Shown here: positions 33,101 through 41,673 of the stretch, in pieces
Layout: every line of letters begins with the position of its first letter
How positions within the stretch are numbered: the first letter of the stretch is position 1
Assembly (NCBI RefSeq): GCF_900115265.1
Contig: NZ_FOVU01000019.1
Coordinates: 1 to 64,000 of the forward strand
Length of the DNA stretch: 64,000 bases
Reading direction: 5' to 3'
Source of the DNA: Bradyrhizobium sp. Ghvi
Lineage (GTDB): Bacteria > Pseudomonadota > Alphaproteobacteria > Rhizobiales > Xanthobacteraceae
Program-made: the position numbers and the translations under genes
Notes under the pieces: generated by a model
Told to the model about the DNA's origin: nothing
The model's input: the letters and a program-made list of their open reading frames with translations, nothing else
Databases searched by the model: none

Positions 33101-34188
33101 GATGGACGAGCCACCGGCTGGCGGCTGCAATCCTGCTCGCCAGCGCCCTGCCGGCCGCGGCGCACCAGATCAACCTCGCGACGGCGCGCCTCGGCCTGAC
33201 CGACGACCGCACGGTCACCGTCGAGATCGGGCTCAAGGGCAGCGACGTCGATCGTCTGGTGGGCACCAGGCTCTATGACGCGAAGGAGGACGCGGTCGAT
33301 CCCGCCGCGGTCGCTGCCGCTACGCCGGCGATCCTCGCCTATTTGACTACGCATGTGGCAGTTACCAACGCCGCTGGCATCTCGTGCGCCGCAAGCGATG
33401 CCGCGATCGTCGCCGATGCCGACGGCGTCATCTTCCGCAATACGTATTCCTGCGCCACCGTCACCGGCGACATCATCTATCGCTCGACGGTGCTGACCGA
33501 GAGGGATCCGAATGCGCGGCAGGTCGTACGGGTCGTACAGGGCAAAACCGAGGCGCAGGCGCTGCTCGACGGCGGCAATACCAGCGTGACGCTGTCGGGG
33601 CGGGCGCCAGCGCTCGCCTCGACCATGCAGCGCTACCTCGTCACGGGCATCGAGCACATCTTTCTCGGTTACGACCATATCGCCTTTCTGGTGGCCGTCG
33701 TGCTTTGGGCCCGACGGCTCATGCCCGTCATTAAGATCGTGACGGCGTTCACGATCGCGCATTCGATCACGCTGTCTCTGGCGGCGCTCGGCGTCGTCGT
33801 CATTCCGAGCCGGATCGTCGAGCCGGCGATCGCGGCCTCGATCGTGTTCGTCGCAGTTGAGAACTTCTTTTCGCGGGATATCGATCGGCGGTGGCGCGTG
33901 ACCTTCGTGTTCGGGCTGGTCCACGGCTTCGGCTTTGCCAGCGCGCTTCAGGAAATCGGTCTGCCATCGCATGCGGTCCTTTCGGCACTCGCGGCCTTCA
34001 ATATCGGCGTCGAGATCGGCCAAGTCGCGATCGCCGCAACCGTGATTCCGGTGCTGATCGCCCTGGATGGCCTCGCGGCGATCGACAGAGCCAAACCGGC
34101 GCGGCCCGCAGCTTTGGTCTATGCGCTGTCGGCGGTGATTACAGTGCTCGGCAGCTATTGGTTCTTCACGCGCGTGCTCGATGCATAG
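33097..34188 (+). CDS. HupE/UreJ-like membrane protein (363 aa)
   Basis: A signal peptide (AAAILLASALPAAAHQ, cleaved before His-Gln) precedes a periplasmic domain of about 150 residues. Six helices of the HupE/UreJ_2 type follow. The diagnostic GIEHIFLGYDHIAFLVAVVL and VHGFGFASALQEIGL motifs, with the metal-ligand His residues, are intact. Members are linked with nickel or cobalt uptake, or are of unknown role. GTG overlaps the preceding stop (GTGA), so it belongs to the ABC/GldG operon, an unusual partnership. Confidence 0.86.
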   Translation: MRWTSHRLAAAILLASALPAAAHQINLATARLGLTDDRTVTVEIGLKGSDVDRLVGTRLYDAKEDAVDPAAVAAATPAILAYLTTHVAVTNAAGISCAASDAAIVADADGVIFRNTYSCATVTGDIIYRSTVLTERDPNARQVVRVVQGKTEAQALLDGGNTSVTLSGRAPALASTMQRYLVTGIEHIFLGYDHIAFLVAVVLWARRLMPVIKIVTAFTIAHSITLSLAALGVVVIPSRIVEPAIAASIVFVAVENFFSRDIDRRWRVTFVFGLVHGFGFASALQEIGLPSHAVLSALAAFNIGVEIGQVAIAATVIPVLIALDGLAAIDRAKPARPAALVYALSAVITVLGSYWFFTRVLDA

Positions 34189-34252
34189 CCATTCAACCGA
34201 TCGGAGCGGTAGATAGTACCTTCTCTGCAATCTCGATTGCGCATGAGGCGGC

Positions 34253-34426
34253 ATGTGGCGGCGGATCTCTGCGTGCGCCGCGCCGGCGAAGGCCGCCAAG
34301 CCGGCCAAGAAGCCGCGCAAGGCGGCCTCCGGCCAGAAGGAAATGCTGATGCCGATTGAGGGCAAGAAGGCCGCACAAGAAGCGACGGCGAGAAAGCCGT
34401 CCAAGCCGCAGCGGAAGTCTGCATGA
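34253..34426 (+). pseudogene. Lys-rich C-terminal tail of a Ku-type protein (fragment)
   Basis: The frame reads AKPAKKPRKAASGQKEMLMP followed by IEGKKAAQEATARKPSKP. This is the kind of Lys/Ala/Pro tail that ends bacterial Ku proteins of rhizobia, including the GQKEMLMPI signature that I recall from Bradyrhizobium Ku. The Ku core is missing and a TGA lies just upstream. It differs from the Ku pseudogene at 35231-36251, so it comes from another copy. Confidence 0.45.
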
Positions 34427-34586
34427 TCTTCGAGATACCAAGGAGATTGGAACGAACGGGTTCGTCAAGCGTCGAATCCATGCCCCCGGCCCCCAAAAGC
34501 CCGATCCGGGGGAAAACCTACCCCAAGGTTGGCGGTGCGAATGCGCAACATAGCGCAAGGACCGTTTGCGCCCGAGGGAGGGAAAA

Positions 34587-34784
34587 ATGAACAATTGCAT
34601 ATCGGACCGAAGGATCCCGACCGCGGCTGAACGGGAAGCGCTAAAGGTGTTTCGCGACACGCGCGCGGAGGCGCCGGTCTCCGAGCATGAACGCGAGCAA
34701 CAGGCATTCCATGCAAACCGGGAGCGCCTGAAGGCGGAGCGGATCGCTCGAGAGGCTGCAGCGAACCACAAGCCGAAGACCTAG
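34587..34784 (+). CDS. Small helical hypothetical protein (65 aa)
   Basis: GGGAGGG precedes the ATG. The protein (MNNCISDRRIPTAAEREALK, then HEREQQAFHANRERLKAERI) is a long charged helix. Similar small proteins are common in Bradyrhizobium. The in-frame ATG at 34566 is less likely because the ribosome site lies after it. Confidence 0.7.
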   Translation: MNNCISDRRIPTAAEREALKVFRDTRAEAPVSEHEREQQAFHANRERLKAERIAREAAANHKPKT

Positions 34785-35014
34785 GCTTGAAGATCGGGCG
34801 GGTAGCACCGGTGGCCTGCCAGGTCGAGGCTCGAGACCAAGTACCAACGAGAGCAGTCCGCCAGCAGCGGGTGTAAGGCTTCCAGAGGGTTGACGGTCGC
34901 CGGTGGTCGGCCCCGGATTCCTACGGTCGGATCGCTGCGTGATCGTTAACTGTCAGAGATTATGTTTCAGCCTATGGACCTCGAGTACGATCCCGAGCGC
35001 GAGGCGTTGCGGCC

Positions 35015-35146
35015 ATGAAGCTCGCCGCCGATGCCGATGGATCTGAACGGCAGAGATGGATCAACGCCGCGCTGGCGTGGATCGAACTCACTCGCCTTCG
35101 TGCCTCGGCTCGCCGCGAGCGCGGCATGACGGGCGAGGCGGCTTAG
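35015..35146 (+). CDS. Small helical protein (43 aa), perhaps frameshifted
   Basis: The frame MKLAADADGSERQRWINAAL and then AWIELTRLRASARRERG is convincing. An 18-codon frame just before it (34962-35018, MDLEYDPEREALR) overlaps it by ATGA. The two may be a coupled pair or one gene split by a one-base shift. Confidence 0.4.
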   Translation: MKLAADADGSERQRWINAALAWIELTRLRASARRERGMTGEAA

Positions 35147-35230
35147 TCGGCCTCGGGCGGACACTTCGGACAAGTGTCGCCGATCGAACCGGCAACGATC
35201 GGTGCGGCTGATGCAACGGCGGGCGTCCGG

Positions 35231-36251
35231 TCATCCGGCTTTGTGGTGGCGCGCGAGGCGCTTTGCGGTGGTCCGTTTGCCCCTGCCGCGCCGGCCCGAA
35301 GGCTGAGCGGGAAGCTCGGCGACGACGCTTCGGCGCAGCGCGTCCATGAGGTTGACGACGTTCTCGCGTGATGGCTTACTCGATGGCAGCTGCACTGGGC
35401 GATTCGCCTGCTTGCTGCGCAGGATGCGCACGAGCGCTCTGCGGTAGTGATCCTCCAGCATAGCAGGATTGAAACCGGCCGACTCGTCCTGATGATGTGC
35501 TGCGTGAGCTTCATCATTTCGGACGGCAGCTTCATTTCCGGAATTTCGCTGAAATAGTCTGCCTCATTTCGGATGTCTTGCGCGAAGCGCAGCGTCACGC
35601 CGAGAAGGCCGCGACCTGCCGGTTTGAGCAGAACTGGCCGCTCGCGCGAGGATAGCACGAGGCGCGCAAGTCCGACAACGTCCTCCCGGCTCATTGCGTC
35701 TCGAATCACGGCAAACGATTCTTGACTGATCTCCTCGCGCGGCACGATGTAATACGTCTTCTCAAAATATCGCGCATCGATCTGCCCTGCGGGAAGGAAG
35801 CGTTCGATCTGGATCGTGCGCGTATTCTGAGGTCGCGGAAGAGGGACGGTTTCCTCCTGCTCCCCGTCTTCATTGTCAAAGTCGGAGGCGCCTTCGTCAG
35901 CCATGTCGCCAAGGTCAGCGGGAACGGTTGGCGGCTTATCCAGTGGGGTTGCGGGGCAAGCTCCTCCTCACCAGGCCCTGCGCGCACGCGTCTCGCGCGC
36001 TCAAGGTCTTGGTCCTCGACTACCAGAAGGTCGTTTTCACCGACCTCATACCCGCGCGCCTTGTCTGCAGCATCAACGGTTTGGTCCGTGACAGAATCGA
36101 CCAGTTTGTGTTTGAGGCGATGGCCCGTTCGCCGGTTGACCTGCCGAAATGAGATACGTTCGGCCACTGAGATTGCGGGAAAGAGCGCGATGGGACATGA
36201 GACGAAGGAGAGCTTCAGATAGCCCTTCCAGTAGGATCGGGAGGCTGGCAC
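35231..36251 (-). pseudogene. ku: Ku protein (NHEJ) pseudogene, two frameshifts
   Basis: Three consecutive frames rebuild a bacterial Ku of about 340 residues: SYWKGYLKLSFVSCPIALFP, then ARGYEVGENDLLVVEDQDLE (frame 1); IQIERFLPAGQIDARYFEKT, then RNEADYFSEIPEMKLPSEMM (frame 2); and MLEDHYRRALVRILRSKQAN with NVVNLMDALRRSV (frame 3). Shifts lie between about 35905 and 35990 and near 35490. Ku binds DNA ends and recruits LigD. GTG at 36251 has GGAG upstream. As read, no functional Ku can be made. Confidence 0.8.
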
Positions 36252-36639
36252 CGGAAACTCCAACGCAACAGGGGTACAAACGCCAAGCCGGTAGGCAAGT
36301 CGCGGAATCAACGGCCGGAGAGGACGGGAGTTTCAAGGGCTTGAGAGTCGTCCAGCGTGTCACCGGGACAGCATCGCTCGAAATCGCCCCTGATCAGCGG
36401 TTCAAGCTGGTCCTTTCCCTCCGTTGGTCGGCATGACTGACCTACAGTACTCGTTCGGGGGAGCACTGGCACAACAGCGACGGAGGCGACAGTTCGCGAA
36501 CACGGGCGTGCGGATCGACTTGATCCGACTGATCTGTGCGACCAAACTTAGCTCTCAGAGCCAGTGCTCCGATCTGACTTGCGCATTGGCACCAGCGTTC
36601 GCACACCATGCAGGCTACACAGCAAGCGATGAGGAGCCT
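36252..36639. other. Intergenic between Ku pseudogene and MFS gene
   Basis: The MFS frame is open back to 36424 but the 72 codons before 36640 do not look like protein. No other gene is supported. GAGGAG directly before the GTG at 36640 belongs to the MFS gene. Confidence 0.4.
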
Positions 36640-37797
36640 GTGCGCATTCCCGCACCAATCGCCTATATAGTTCTTTACGTCGCTCTCTACGCGGCGTTCG
36701 GCGCCGCATCTCCGTTCTGGCCCCAATTTTTCGAAACGCGAGCTCTGGCGTCTCAGCAGATCGGTCTGATCCTGGCTGCCGCAATGCTGACGCGGCTCGT
36801 TTTCGGACCGTTAGTTGCTATGCTGGCGGACCGGCTCGGGTCATTGCGCCTCGTGCTCGCGGGCTGTGCTGCCGCGGCGGCCGCAGCAGCCGTCGCATTG
36901 CTTTGGGACGATAAATTCTGGTTCTTGCTTCTTGTCGCGTTGGTTCAGGCTGCCGCTCTTGCCCCCACCACCTCGATCGCCGATGCATTGTCTGTCAATA
37001 CAGCGAGGCCTCGGTTCGCAGGAAGGCCATTTGAGTACGGGTGGATACGGGGGACTGCATCCGCGGCTTTTGTTCTGGGAACACTGATCACCGGACAACT
37101 CGTAAGCCCGGCCGATCTCACTCCGGTTATCTGGATGAACGCTGCCTTCCTGATCGCCGCCGCTGGCGCCACTGCATTGCTACCTGGGCAAGCCCGATCG
37201 CAGAGGTCGCGGTCCTTTGTTTTATCAGAGATGAAAGCCCTGATTAGCGTATCCCAGTTTCGCATCATGATCATCGCATCAGCTTTGATCTATGGCAGTC
37301 ATGCCGTGCACGATGCATTTGCAGTGATCAGGTGGAGCGATGCGGGTATCAGCACCTCGGCGATTAGCTTCCTTTGGTCGGAAGCGGTGATTGCTGAAGT
37401 GTTGGTGTTTATGCTGGCCGGTCCACCGCTCCTGGATAGGATCGGCGTACGTGGCGCGGCTATCTTGGCAGCTGCGGTCGGAATCGTCCGCTGGTCCGTA
37501 GCAGGCATGATCACGTCGGTATTGCCGCTCTCGCTGATACAGCCGTTGCACGGAGTAACGTTTGCTTTGCTTCATCTCGCTTGCATGCGAGTGATGGGGA
37601 TCCTGGTGGCAGCAAGCGTGGCCGCAACTGCTCAATCTCTCTATGCGTTTGGCTCGGGGGCTCTAACGGCCATACTAACCTTCTTGTCCGGCGAACTGTA
37701 TGCTTCTTATGGCGGGGCGGCGTTCTTTCCTATGGCGGCGCTCTGCGTCCTCGCACTCCCATTCGCCTGGTTTGGCTTCGCCAATGGGAGGTGCTGA
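36640..37797 (+). CDS. MFS transporter, HcaT-like (385 aa)
   Basis: Twelve membrane helices are visible, starting IAYIVLYVALYAAFGAASPF and WPQFFETRALASQQIGLIL. The short loop VAMLADRLGSLRLVL is the MFS signature between helices 2 and 3. The pattern (WPxFFE, GxILAAA) fits the phenylpropionate-permease-like branch (MFS_1_like). GTG at 36640 with GAGGAG gives the usual 385 residues. The substrate is unknown. It stands alone. Confidence 0.82.
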   Translation: MRIPAPIAYIVLYVALYAAFGAASPFWPQFFETRALASQQIGLILAAAMLTRLVFGPLVAMLADRLGSLRLVLAGCAAAAAAAAVALLWDDKFWFLLLVALVQAAALAPTTSIADALSVNTARPRFAGRPFEYGWIRGTASAAFVLGTLITGQLVSPADLTPVIWMNAAFLIAAAGATALLPGQARSQRSRSFVLSEMKALISVSQFRIMIIASALIYGSHAVHDAFAVIRWSDAGISTSAISFLWSEAVIAEVLVFMLAGPPLLDRIGVRGAAILAAAVGIVRWSVAGMITSVLPLSLIQPLHGVTFALLHLACMRVMGILVAASVAATAQSLYAFGSGALTAILTFLSGELYASYGGAAFFPMAALCVLALPFAWFGFANGRC

Positions 37798-38035
37798 TTC
37801 TTCGGTCGAGCGAACTGGGGGCCGTCGCTCTACGCACTGCCAAAACGCAGAATTCGAACTTCGTCTCATGCCTCGGCCAGTTCGGCGCTCTGCACTGACA
37901 GCGACGCAGCCTCGAAGTTTCGGCTTAGCTGTCTTCATGCGGGCCTTGCAGACAGGTGTCCCGATCCATTCGGCACGCCTGAATCTCTGATAGGGCACAC
38001 CTTTCGCCGATGCCCAAATTGAGGTCCGTAACGGC

Positions 38036-38459
38036 TCAACCAAGGAGCCGGCTTCGGCTAAACATAAAACCGGTCGGTGTGAAGCTTCTGGCTATCTCCA
38101 GCGCGCGTTTCTCGCAGCATTCCAGCGCGATCTTTTGGGAAAGCATAACATCTCCGACCGGCAGATTACCACGCGGCATGAAACACAGGCCGCGCGTAGG
38201 GCGGCCCTTTTTCGTCGATCTCGCAGACGTTCGTCGAAGCGCCCGCGTAGATCCGATATTGCCTGCCAGTGTCGCCACCGATGACCTCGAAATAGCCTTT
38301 TCCGGCGAACTGCGCGCGCTGCGCCGGCGATAGCCACGCCCGCAAGAGCTGCAGCGAGCGGCCCTCCGGAGTTCTCTCGGCGCCGTGTCTGATGATAAGG
38401 GCCCGCATCGCTCGCATCCGGGAGCGGCCGCCCGGCGGCATCGATCGAAAACCGCGCAT
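38036..38459 (-). pseudogene. Conserved hypothetical gene broken by a frameshift
   Basis: The first frame gives SLQLLRAWLSPAQRAQFAGK, GYFEVIGGDTGRQYRIYAGA and CEIDEKG. The next frame continues CFMPRGNLPVGDVMLSQKIA and LECCEKRALEIAR. Joined, it matches a conserved Bradyrhizobium protein (GYFxVxGxDSGRRYRI ... GDVMLAQKIALE). The shift lies in the T5 run at 38208-38212. Confidence 0.65.
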
Positions 38460-38474
38460 TGCAGAAACGCCGAC

Positions 38475-38696
38475 TTAGCCGCCGACCAGCCGAGGGAAGA
38501 AGATGGTTTCTTCCGCGCTCGGGTCGAACGATCGGATCTGCGAGACCTGATCTGGACCAGTCCGGACCGCTGCGGTGAACCCGATATTCGTCAGCTCGTA
38601 GAACCGTCGCTCCGCCTTCGCCAGTTCTTGTGCATCGTTCGGGCTGAAAGGATGACGGCTATCGCCGCTATGGTCCATCACGATCTGGATTGCCAT
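38475..38696 (-). CDS. Small conserved hypothetical protein (73 aa)
   Basis: GAGGAG lies six bases before the ATG of MAIQIVMDHSGDSRHPFSPN. The chain continues with a helix (ELAKAERRFYELTNIGF) and ends FDPSAEETIFFPRLVGG. Similar proteins are known in Bradyrhizobium. The first 18 codons of the longer frame (to 38750) lie before the ribosome site and are not used. Confidence 0.72.
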   Translation of the reverse strand: MAIQIVMDHSGDSRHPFSPNDAQELAKAERRFYELTNIGFTAAVRTGPDQVSQIRSFDPSAEETIFFPRLVGG

Positions 38697-38917
38697 GATT
38701 AGCTCCTCGGATTGCTGATAGCCTAGGACCTCGACCCAGTATCCGGCCAAAGTCGCGGACTTTCAAGGGAGGAGTATTGCATCGCAATTCGCCGCTGGCC
38801 TGCCGAGCGCCGAGGACGCGCGCATGCACCGCAAGCAGTGGCAGCACGCAAGAGAGTGCCGCCACGGTCAAGGTCTAATGACGCCAGCGGATCGCCGCAG
38901 ACCGCAATGGTCGTGGC

Positions 38918-39085
38918 TTAGTTCTCGTAGACCGCTCTTATCCGTGCGCACGGCAGGCACTTGTACACGCAGATGCACGGCTTGCTGCTCATCCTTGGCA
39001 GCATGGCCAGCAGCATCATTAGCCGCCCGCACGTCTCACAGACTGGAGCTTGTAGGACCATCTTGTCAGAGCCGGTGGGCATCAT
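38918..39085 (-). CDS. Small zinc-ribbon protein (55 aa)
   Basis: CETC and CLPC, in the context CICVYKCLPCARIRA, form the same two-pair arrangement as the paralog at 5944-6102. Between them lies a Met/Leu-rich stretch (LMMLLAMLPRM). It is a likely structural zinc site. The start is one of the two ATGs at 39085/39082. Confidence 0.6.
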   Translation of the reverse strand: MMPTGSDKMVLQAPVCETCGRLMMLLAMLPRMSSKPCICVYKCLPCARIRAVYEN

Positions 39086-39186
39086 CGAACGCTGAACACT
39101 CGGCCAGCGGCCTTGTCTCCGCAATCGCAACATTCGCACGCGCCATCCTCGAAGCACAATTTAGCTCACTAGAAAGACGACTACGA

Positions 39187-39647
39187 TCATGCACTCCGCA
39201 CGGCGTCGCCGATCCTGACAACGCCGCCCTGCAAGATCTTGCAATACAGCCCACCGCGATTGATCAGGTATTTGGAGATTGCCTTGCCGGTGAGTTTTTC
39301 GACATGCCCACAGGGATCCACAAGCTCGGTCCCTTCCAACATTGTCTCGCCGAGCCAGAACCGCCGGCTCACCAGATGGTTTAGCAGCACGCCTTCGACC
39401 GTCACGTTCCGCCGGTGTTCCTCTGGCGCGAGTTCAATGTTCGCCTCATGCTTGAGTGCGATCAGCGTCTCGAACTCAAACAAGGTGATCTGGTCGCCGT
39501 CCCTGCGTAGGTGCGAATAAAAGCCTTCCTTCATCAAGTAGCGATCGCCCTCAATGCCTTTGCCAGCGATCAAAGTCACCCCAGACATGGGCACATTGGC
39601 AAAAACGCGCGCGAAGTGACGTGAATGCAGCGGACTACGTGGTCCAT
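39187..39647 (-). pseudogene. MOSC-domain protein with N-terminal frameshift
   Basis: The main frame holds a MOSC core: GKGIEGDRYLMKEGFYSHLR, ITLFEFETLIALKHEANIEL, then RRNVTVEGVLLNHLV and GGLYCKILQGG with the conserved Cys. MOSC domains carry sulfur for molybdenum-cofactor enzymes. The natural N-terminus (MDHVVRCIHVTSRAF) is in another frame; an extra base in the T5 run at 39601-39605 separates them. A start in the main frame at 39702 would give a normal-length but foreign N-terminus, so partial function is possible. Confidence 0.65.
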
Positions 39648-39854
39648 CCGACTTTGAGCGGTGTGTGTGCCCGTCCGTCGGTGGTCTTGTCCGGCATCGC
39701 AATGTCCCTCGACCCGTAACCTGCGCCCAGCCACCATCAGTGTAGGAGAAATACGTAAGTAACCCTTGCGGGTTACAGGCGAGCCGATCCTGACGCCTTC
39801 TGCTGCGGGTCGGGGCTGCGAGCCAAGTCTAGTCCCAGGGAGAGCCTGCTTGCC

Positions 39855-40010
39855 CGGCCAACGGCACTTCCGTGATCGTGCTTGCGCGAGTGAGGCGCGT
39901 AAAATCTGAGAACCATCGACGCCGAGCACGACCGCTTCACCATCGACTTTTCGAACTGGGCCTGCATCTCTTCCATCTGCGGCCTCGATGATCCGTCGTG
40001 GGAACATTAC
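39855..40010 (-). pseudogene. Fragment of an ATP-dependent DNA ligase (LigD-type)
   Basis: The frame reads FPRRIIEAADGRDAGPVRKV then DGEAVVLGVDG, and after a shift FYAPHSRKHDHGSAV. In LigD-type ligases the segment is PRIxEAAL...DGEAVVLGxDGxSDFxxLHSRKHDxEVQLYAFD, which is motif III and surroundings. Only about 50 residues remain. It fits the decayed Ku nearby. Confidence 0.6.
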
Positions 40011-40324
40011 AAATGCGCTCTTGAGTTCACAAGTGGACAGAGCGAAATCCGGGATTGGGACTAGCGTTCGATTGCATGGCGCACTTCTCACGCGCCAGCC
40101 GTCGGACCGCCTGTCCCTATGTCCCCTCCAGCCCCGCACAGAGGGCAGGCTGGTCCGAGGGGGTTGCGCAGGATCAAAGCAAGTCCTCCGTGCCCGACTA
40201 GGTTGGAAGCATAGCCGAACAACCTCTTCTCAGGCTGCTGAGGTTATGGGGCTCGGGCTCCTAGGCGGCCGGGCCGCGCTCTTGGGGCCTACTTACCGCT
40301 CGTTGAGATCGTTGGAGCCTCGGC
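40011..40324. other. Intergenic, no gene seen
   Basis: Only shadow frames are present. The last 15 bases hold GGAG for the next gene. Confidence 0.35.
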
Positions 40325-40591
40325 GTGTGCACCAGAGATTATGCAGACGATCTCAGCGGGACCGTGCGCTATGCACTAGAGACAACGCGTGCTGTTGCGG
40401 TCTGCCCCTTCCATTCTGATGAAACCATCCGCATCGGTGACGATGCAGCCGAAAGCCATGCCTTCGAGCGCGCGAAGGGGATCGTCAAAAGCGACGGCAC
40501 GAATTGGAGAGGGTTAGACCTCAGGGAGGAAATCGCACGCCAGTTGAGCGCAGCGGCAGATGGTGAGTGTCCTCGCTGCGCTTCACATTGA
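40325..40591 (+). CDS. Conserved hypothetical protein (88 aa)
   Basis: The core VRYALETTRAVAVCPFHSDE, TIRIGDDAAESHAFERAKGI and a C-terminal CPRC form a pattern familiar from Bradyrhizobium proteins (VRYALxTTxAVAVCPFHxDVTIRIGDDAAExHAF). Two Cys sites (CPFH and CPRC) may share a metal. GTG at 40325 has GGAG seven bases upstream. Confidence 0.75.
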   Translation: MCTRDYADDLSGTVRYALETTRAVAVCPFHSDETIRIGDDAAESHAFERAKGIVKSDGTNWRGLDLREEIARQLSAAADGECPRCASH

Positions 40592-40857
40592 GCTACACGG
40601 CGGCATTGCGACCCCACCAGAAGCCAGCAAGCGCTCTGATCCTCCAGGCGCATCATAGTATCAGCTTGGGATGGGACCAGTTCCAGAATTAACCCGCAAC
40701 AAGGACATCAAGCTTAATTCTAGAGCGCGATTGCGGCGGCGCTCCGGAGCCTTAGTGTCTCGCACACCGGAAATTGCCCTTGTCCGGTCCCCACCGGCGA
40801 AGTGGCCGCACCATCATACTCGGTGCGGCCAGTTCGTCCTCAGCTTGGCACGCGAGC

Positions 40858-41097
40858 ATGAGAGAGCAGCCGGAACGAGAAACGCTTGATCTCATCGAGA
40901 TGCGTCGCCAACTTACGGCGCTCCGTTCAAAACACTCGGACAATCTTTTGATTGCGTCGTTGTTGAACCGCTTTTTCGTGAAAGTTGCATTTCTAGTAGA
41001 GCCAACAGGCCTTGCGGAAGAGCAGTATCTCCGATCGGAATTCGAACGAACGTTGATAAGAGTCAAAGAGATCGCGGCACGGACGAAATCTGACTAA
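40858..41097 (+). CDS. Small helical hypothetical protein (79 aa)
   Basis: The protein (ETLDLIEMRRQLTALRSKHS, then LRSEFERTLIRVKEIAARTK) is helical and charged. The ATG at 40858 is chosen because the upstream part of the frame is not protein-like. No family is recognised. Confidence 0.5.
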   Translation: MREQPERETLDLIEMRRQLTALRSKHSDNLLIASLLNRFFVKVAFLVEPTGLAEEQYLRSEFERTLIRVKEIAARTKSD

Positions 41098-41124
41098 GCC
41101 ACAAAGACATCGCGCCAGCCTTGA

Positions 41125-41331
41125 TCATTGCGGCTCGTGCTTCTCAGTTCTCTCTCGTGCAGCCAAACCAAGCTCTACTTCCCGAAGCTGCTCAATCAGC
41201 ATTTGTATAATCTCCTCGTAGTCAGATCGCGATAACGAGCTTATGCCGCGTGATCTCATCTGCTCTTGGAGAATAGTTGCCATCATGGCTTTGACGCTCA
41301 TTGGCGACCCGTCTGACACTCGGATAGTCAT
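41125..41331 (-). CDS. Small helical hypothetical protein (68 aa)
   Basis: Helical segments (MSVKAMMATILQEQMRSRGI; SDYEEIIQMLIEQLREVELG) support coding. The ATG at 41301 is an alternative start. It overlaps head to head with a plus-strand frame (41285-41473, DPSDTRIVIKQSEVEAEWDK), which could also be real. Confidence 0.5.
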   Translation of the reverse strand: MTIRVSDGSPMSVKAMMATILQEQMRSRGISSLSRSDYEEIIQMLIEQLREVELGLAARERTEKHEPQ

Positions 41332-41493
41332 AAAACAATCTGAAGTAGAGGCGGAATGGGATAAATATGCAATGTCCGTAGAATTACGGGCTGCGGCGTG
41401 GGGCTTTGGACCACAGACGGAGCAAATCCTCCCCGATAACTCCTTTGGTGGTTTGATCAGTGAGGGCGAATAAGAAGAAGCACCGGATTGTGC

Positions 41494-41673
41494 CTACTGC
41501 GGGACCAGCATGCCGCGAACCTCACTCTTCAGACTTTTTTCCTTGGTGGCCCTCTTCAGCCTCCGCCATTTTGCGTCATCGGCAATCGCCTCCAATGCTC
41601 TCCGGGTCTCGGCATCTGAGGCTAATGCGGCCTGCCGCTCAGCGAGGCTTTGAAGACGGCGATATTCGCTCAT
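41494..41673 (-). CDS. Small helical hypothetical protein (59 aa)
   Basis: MSEYRRLQSLAERQAALASD, followed by ETRRALEAIADDAKWRRLKR, is a charged helical design frequent among small proteins of this lineage. It has no membrane segment or motif. Confidence 0.5.
   Translation of the reverse strand: MSEYRRLQSLAERQAALASDAETRRALEAIADDAKWRRLKRATKEKSLKSEVRGMLVPQ

Noticed and set aside
33001..34404. 467-aa minus-strand ORF
   Set aside because: It is antisense to the HupE/UreJ-like gene and is rich in His/Arg/Asp, as expected from reversed GC-rich coding DNA.
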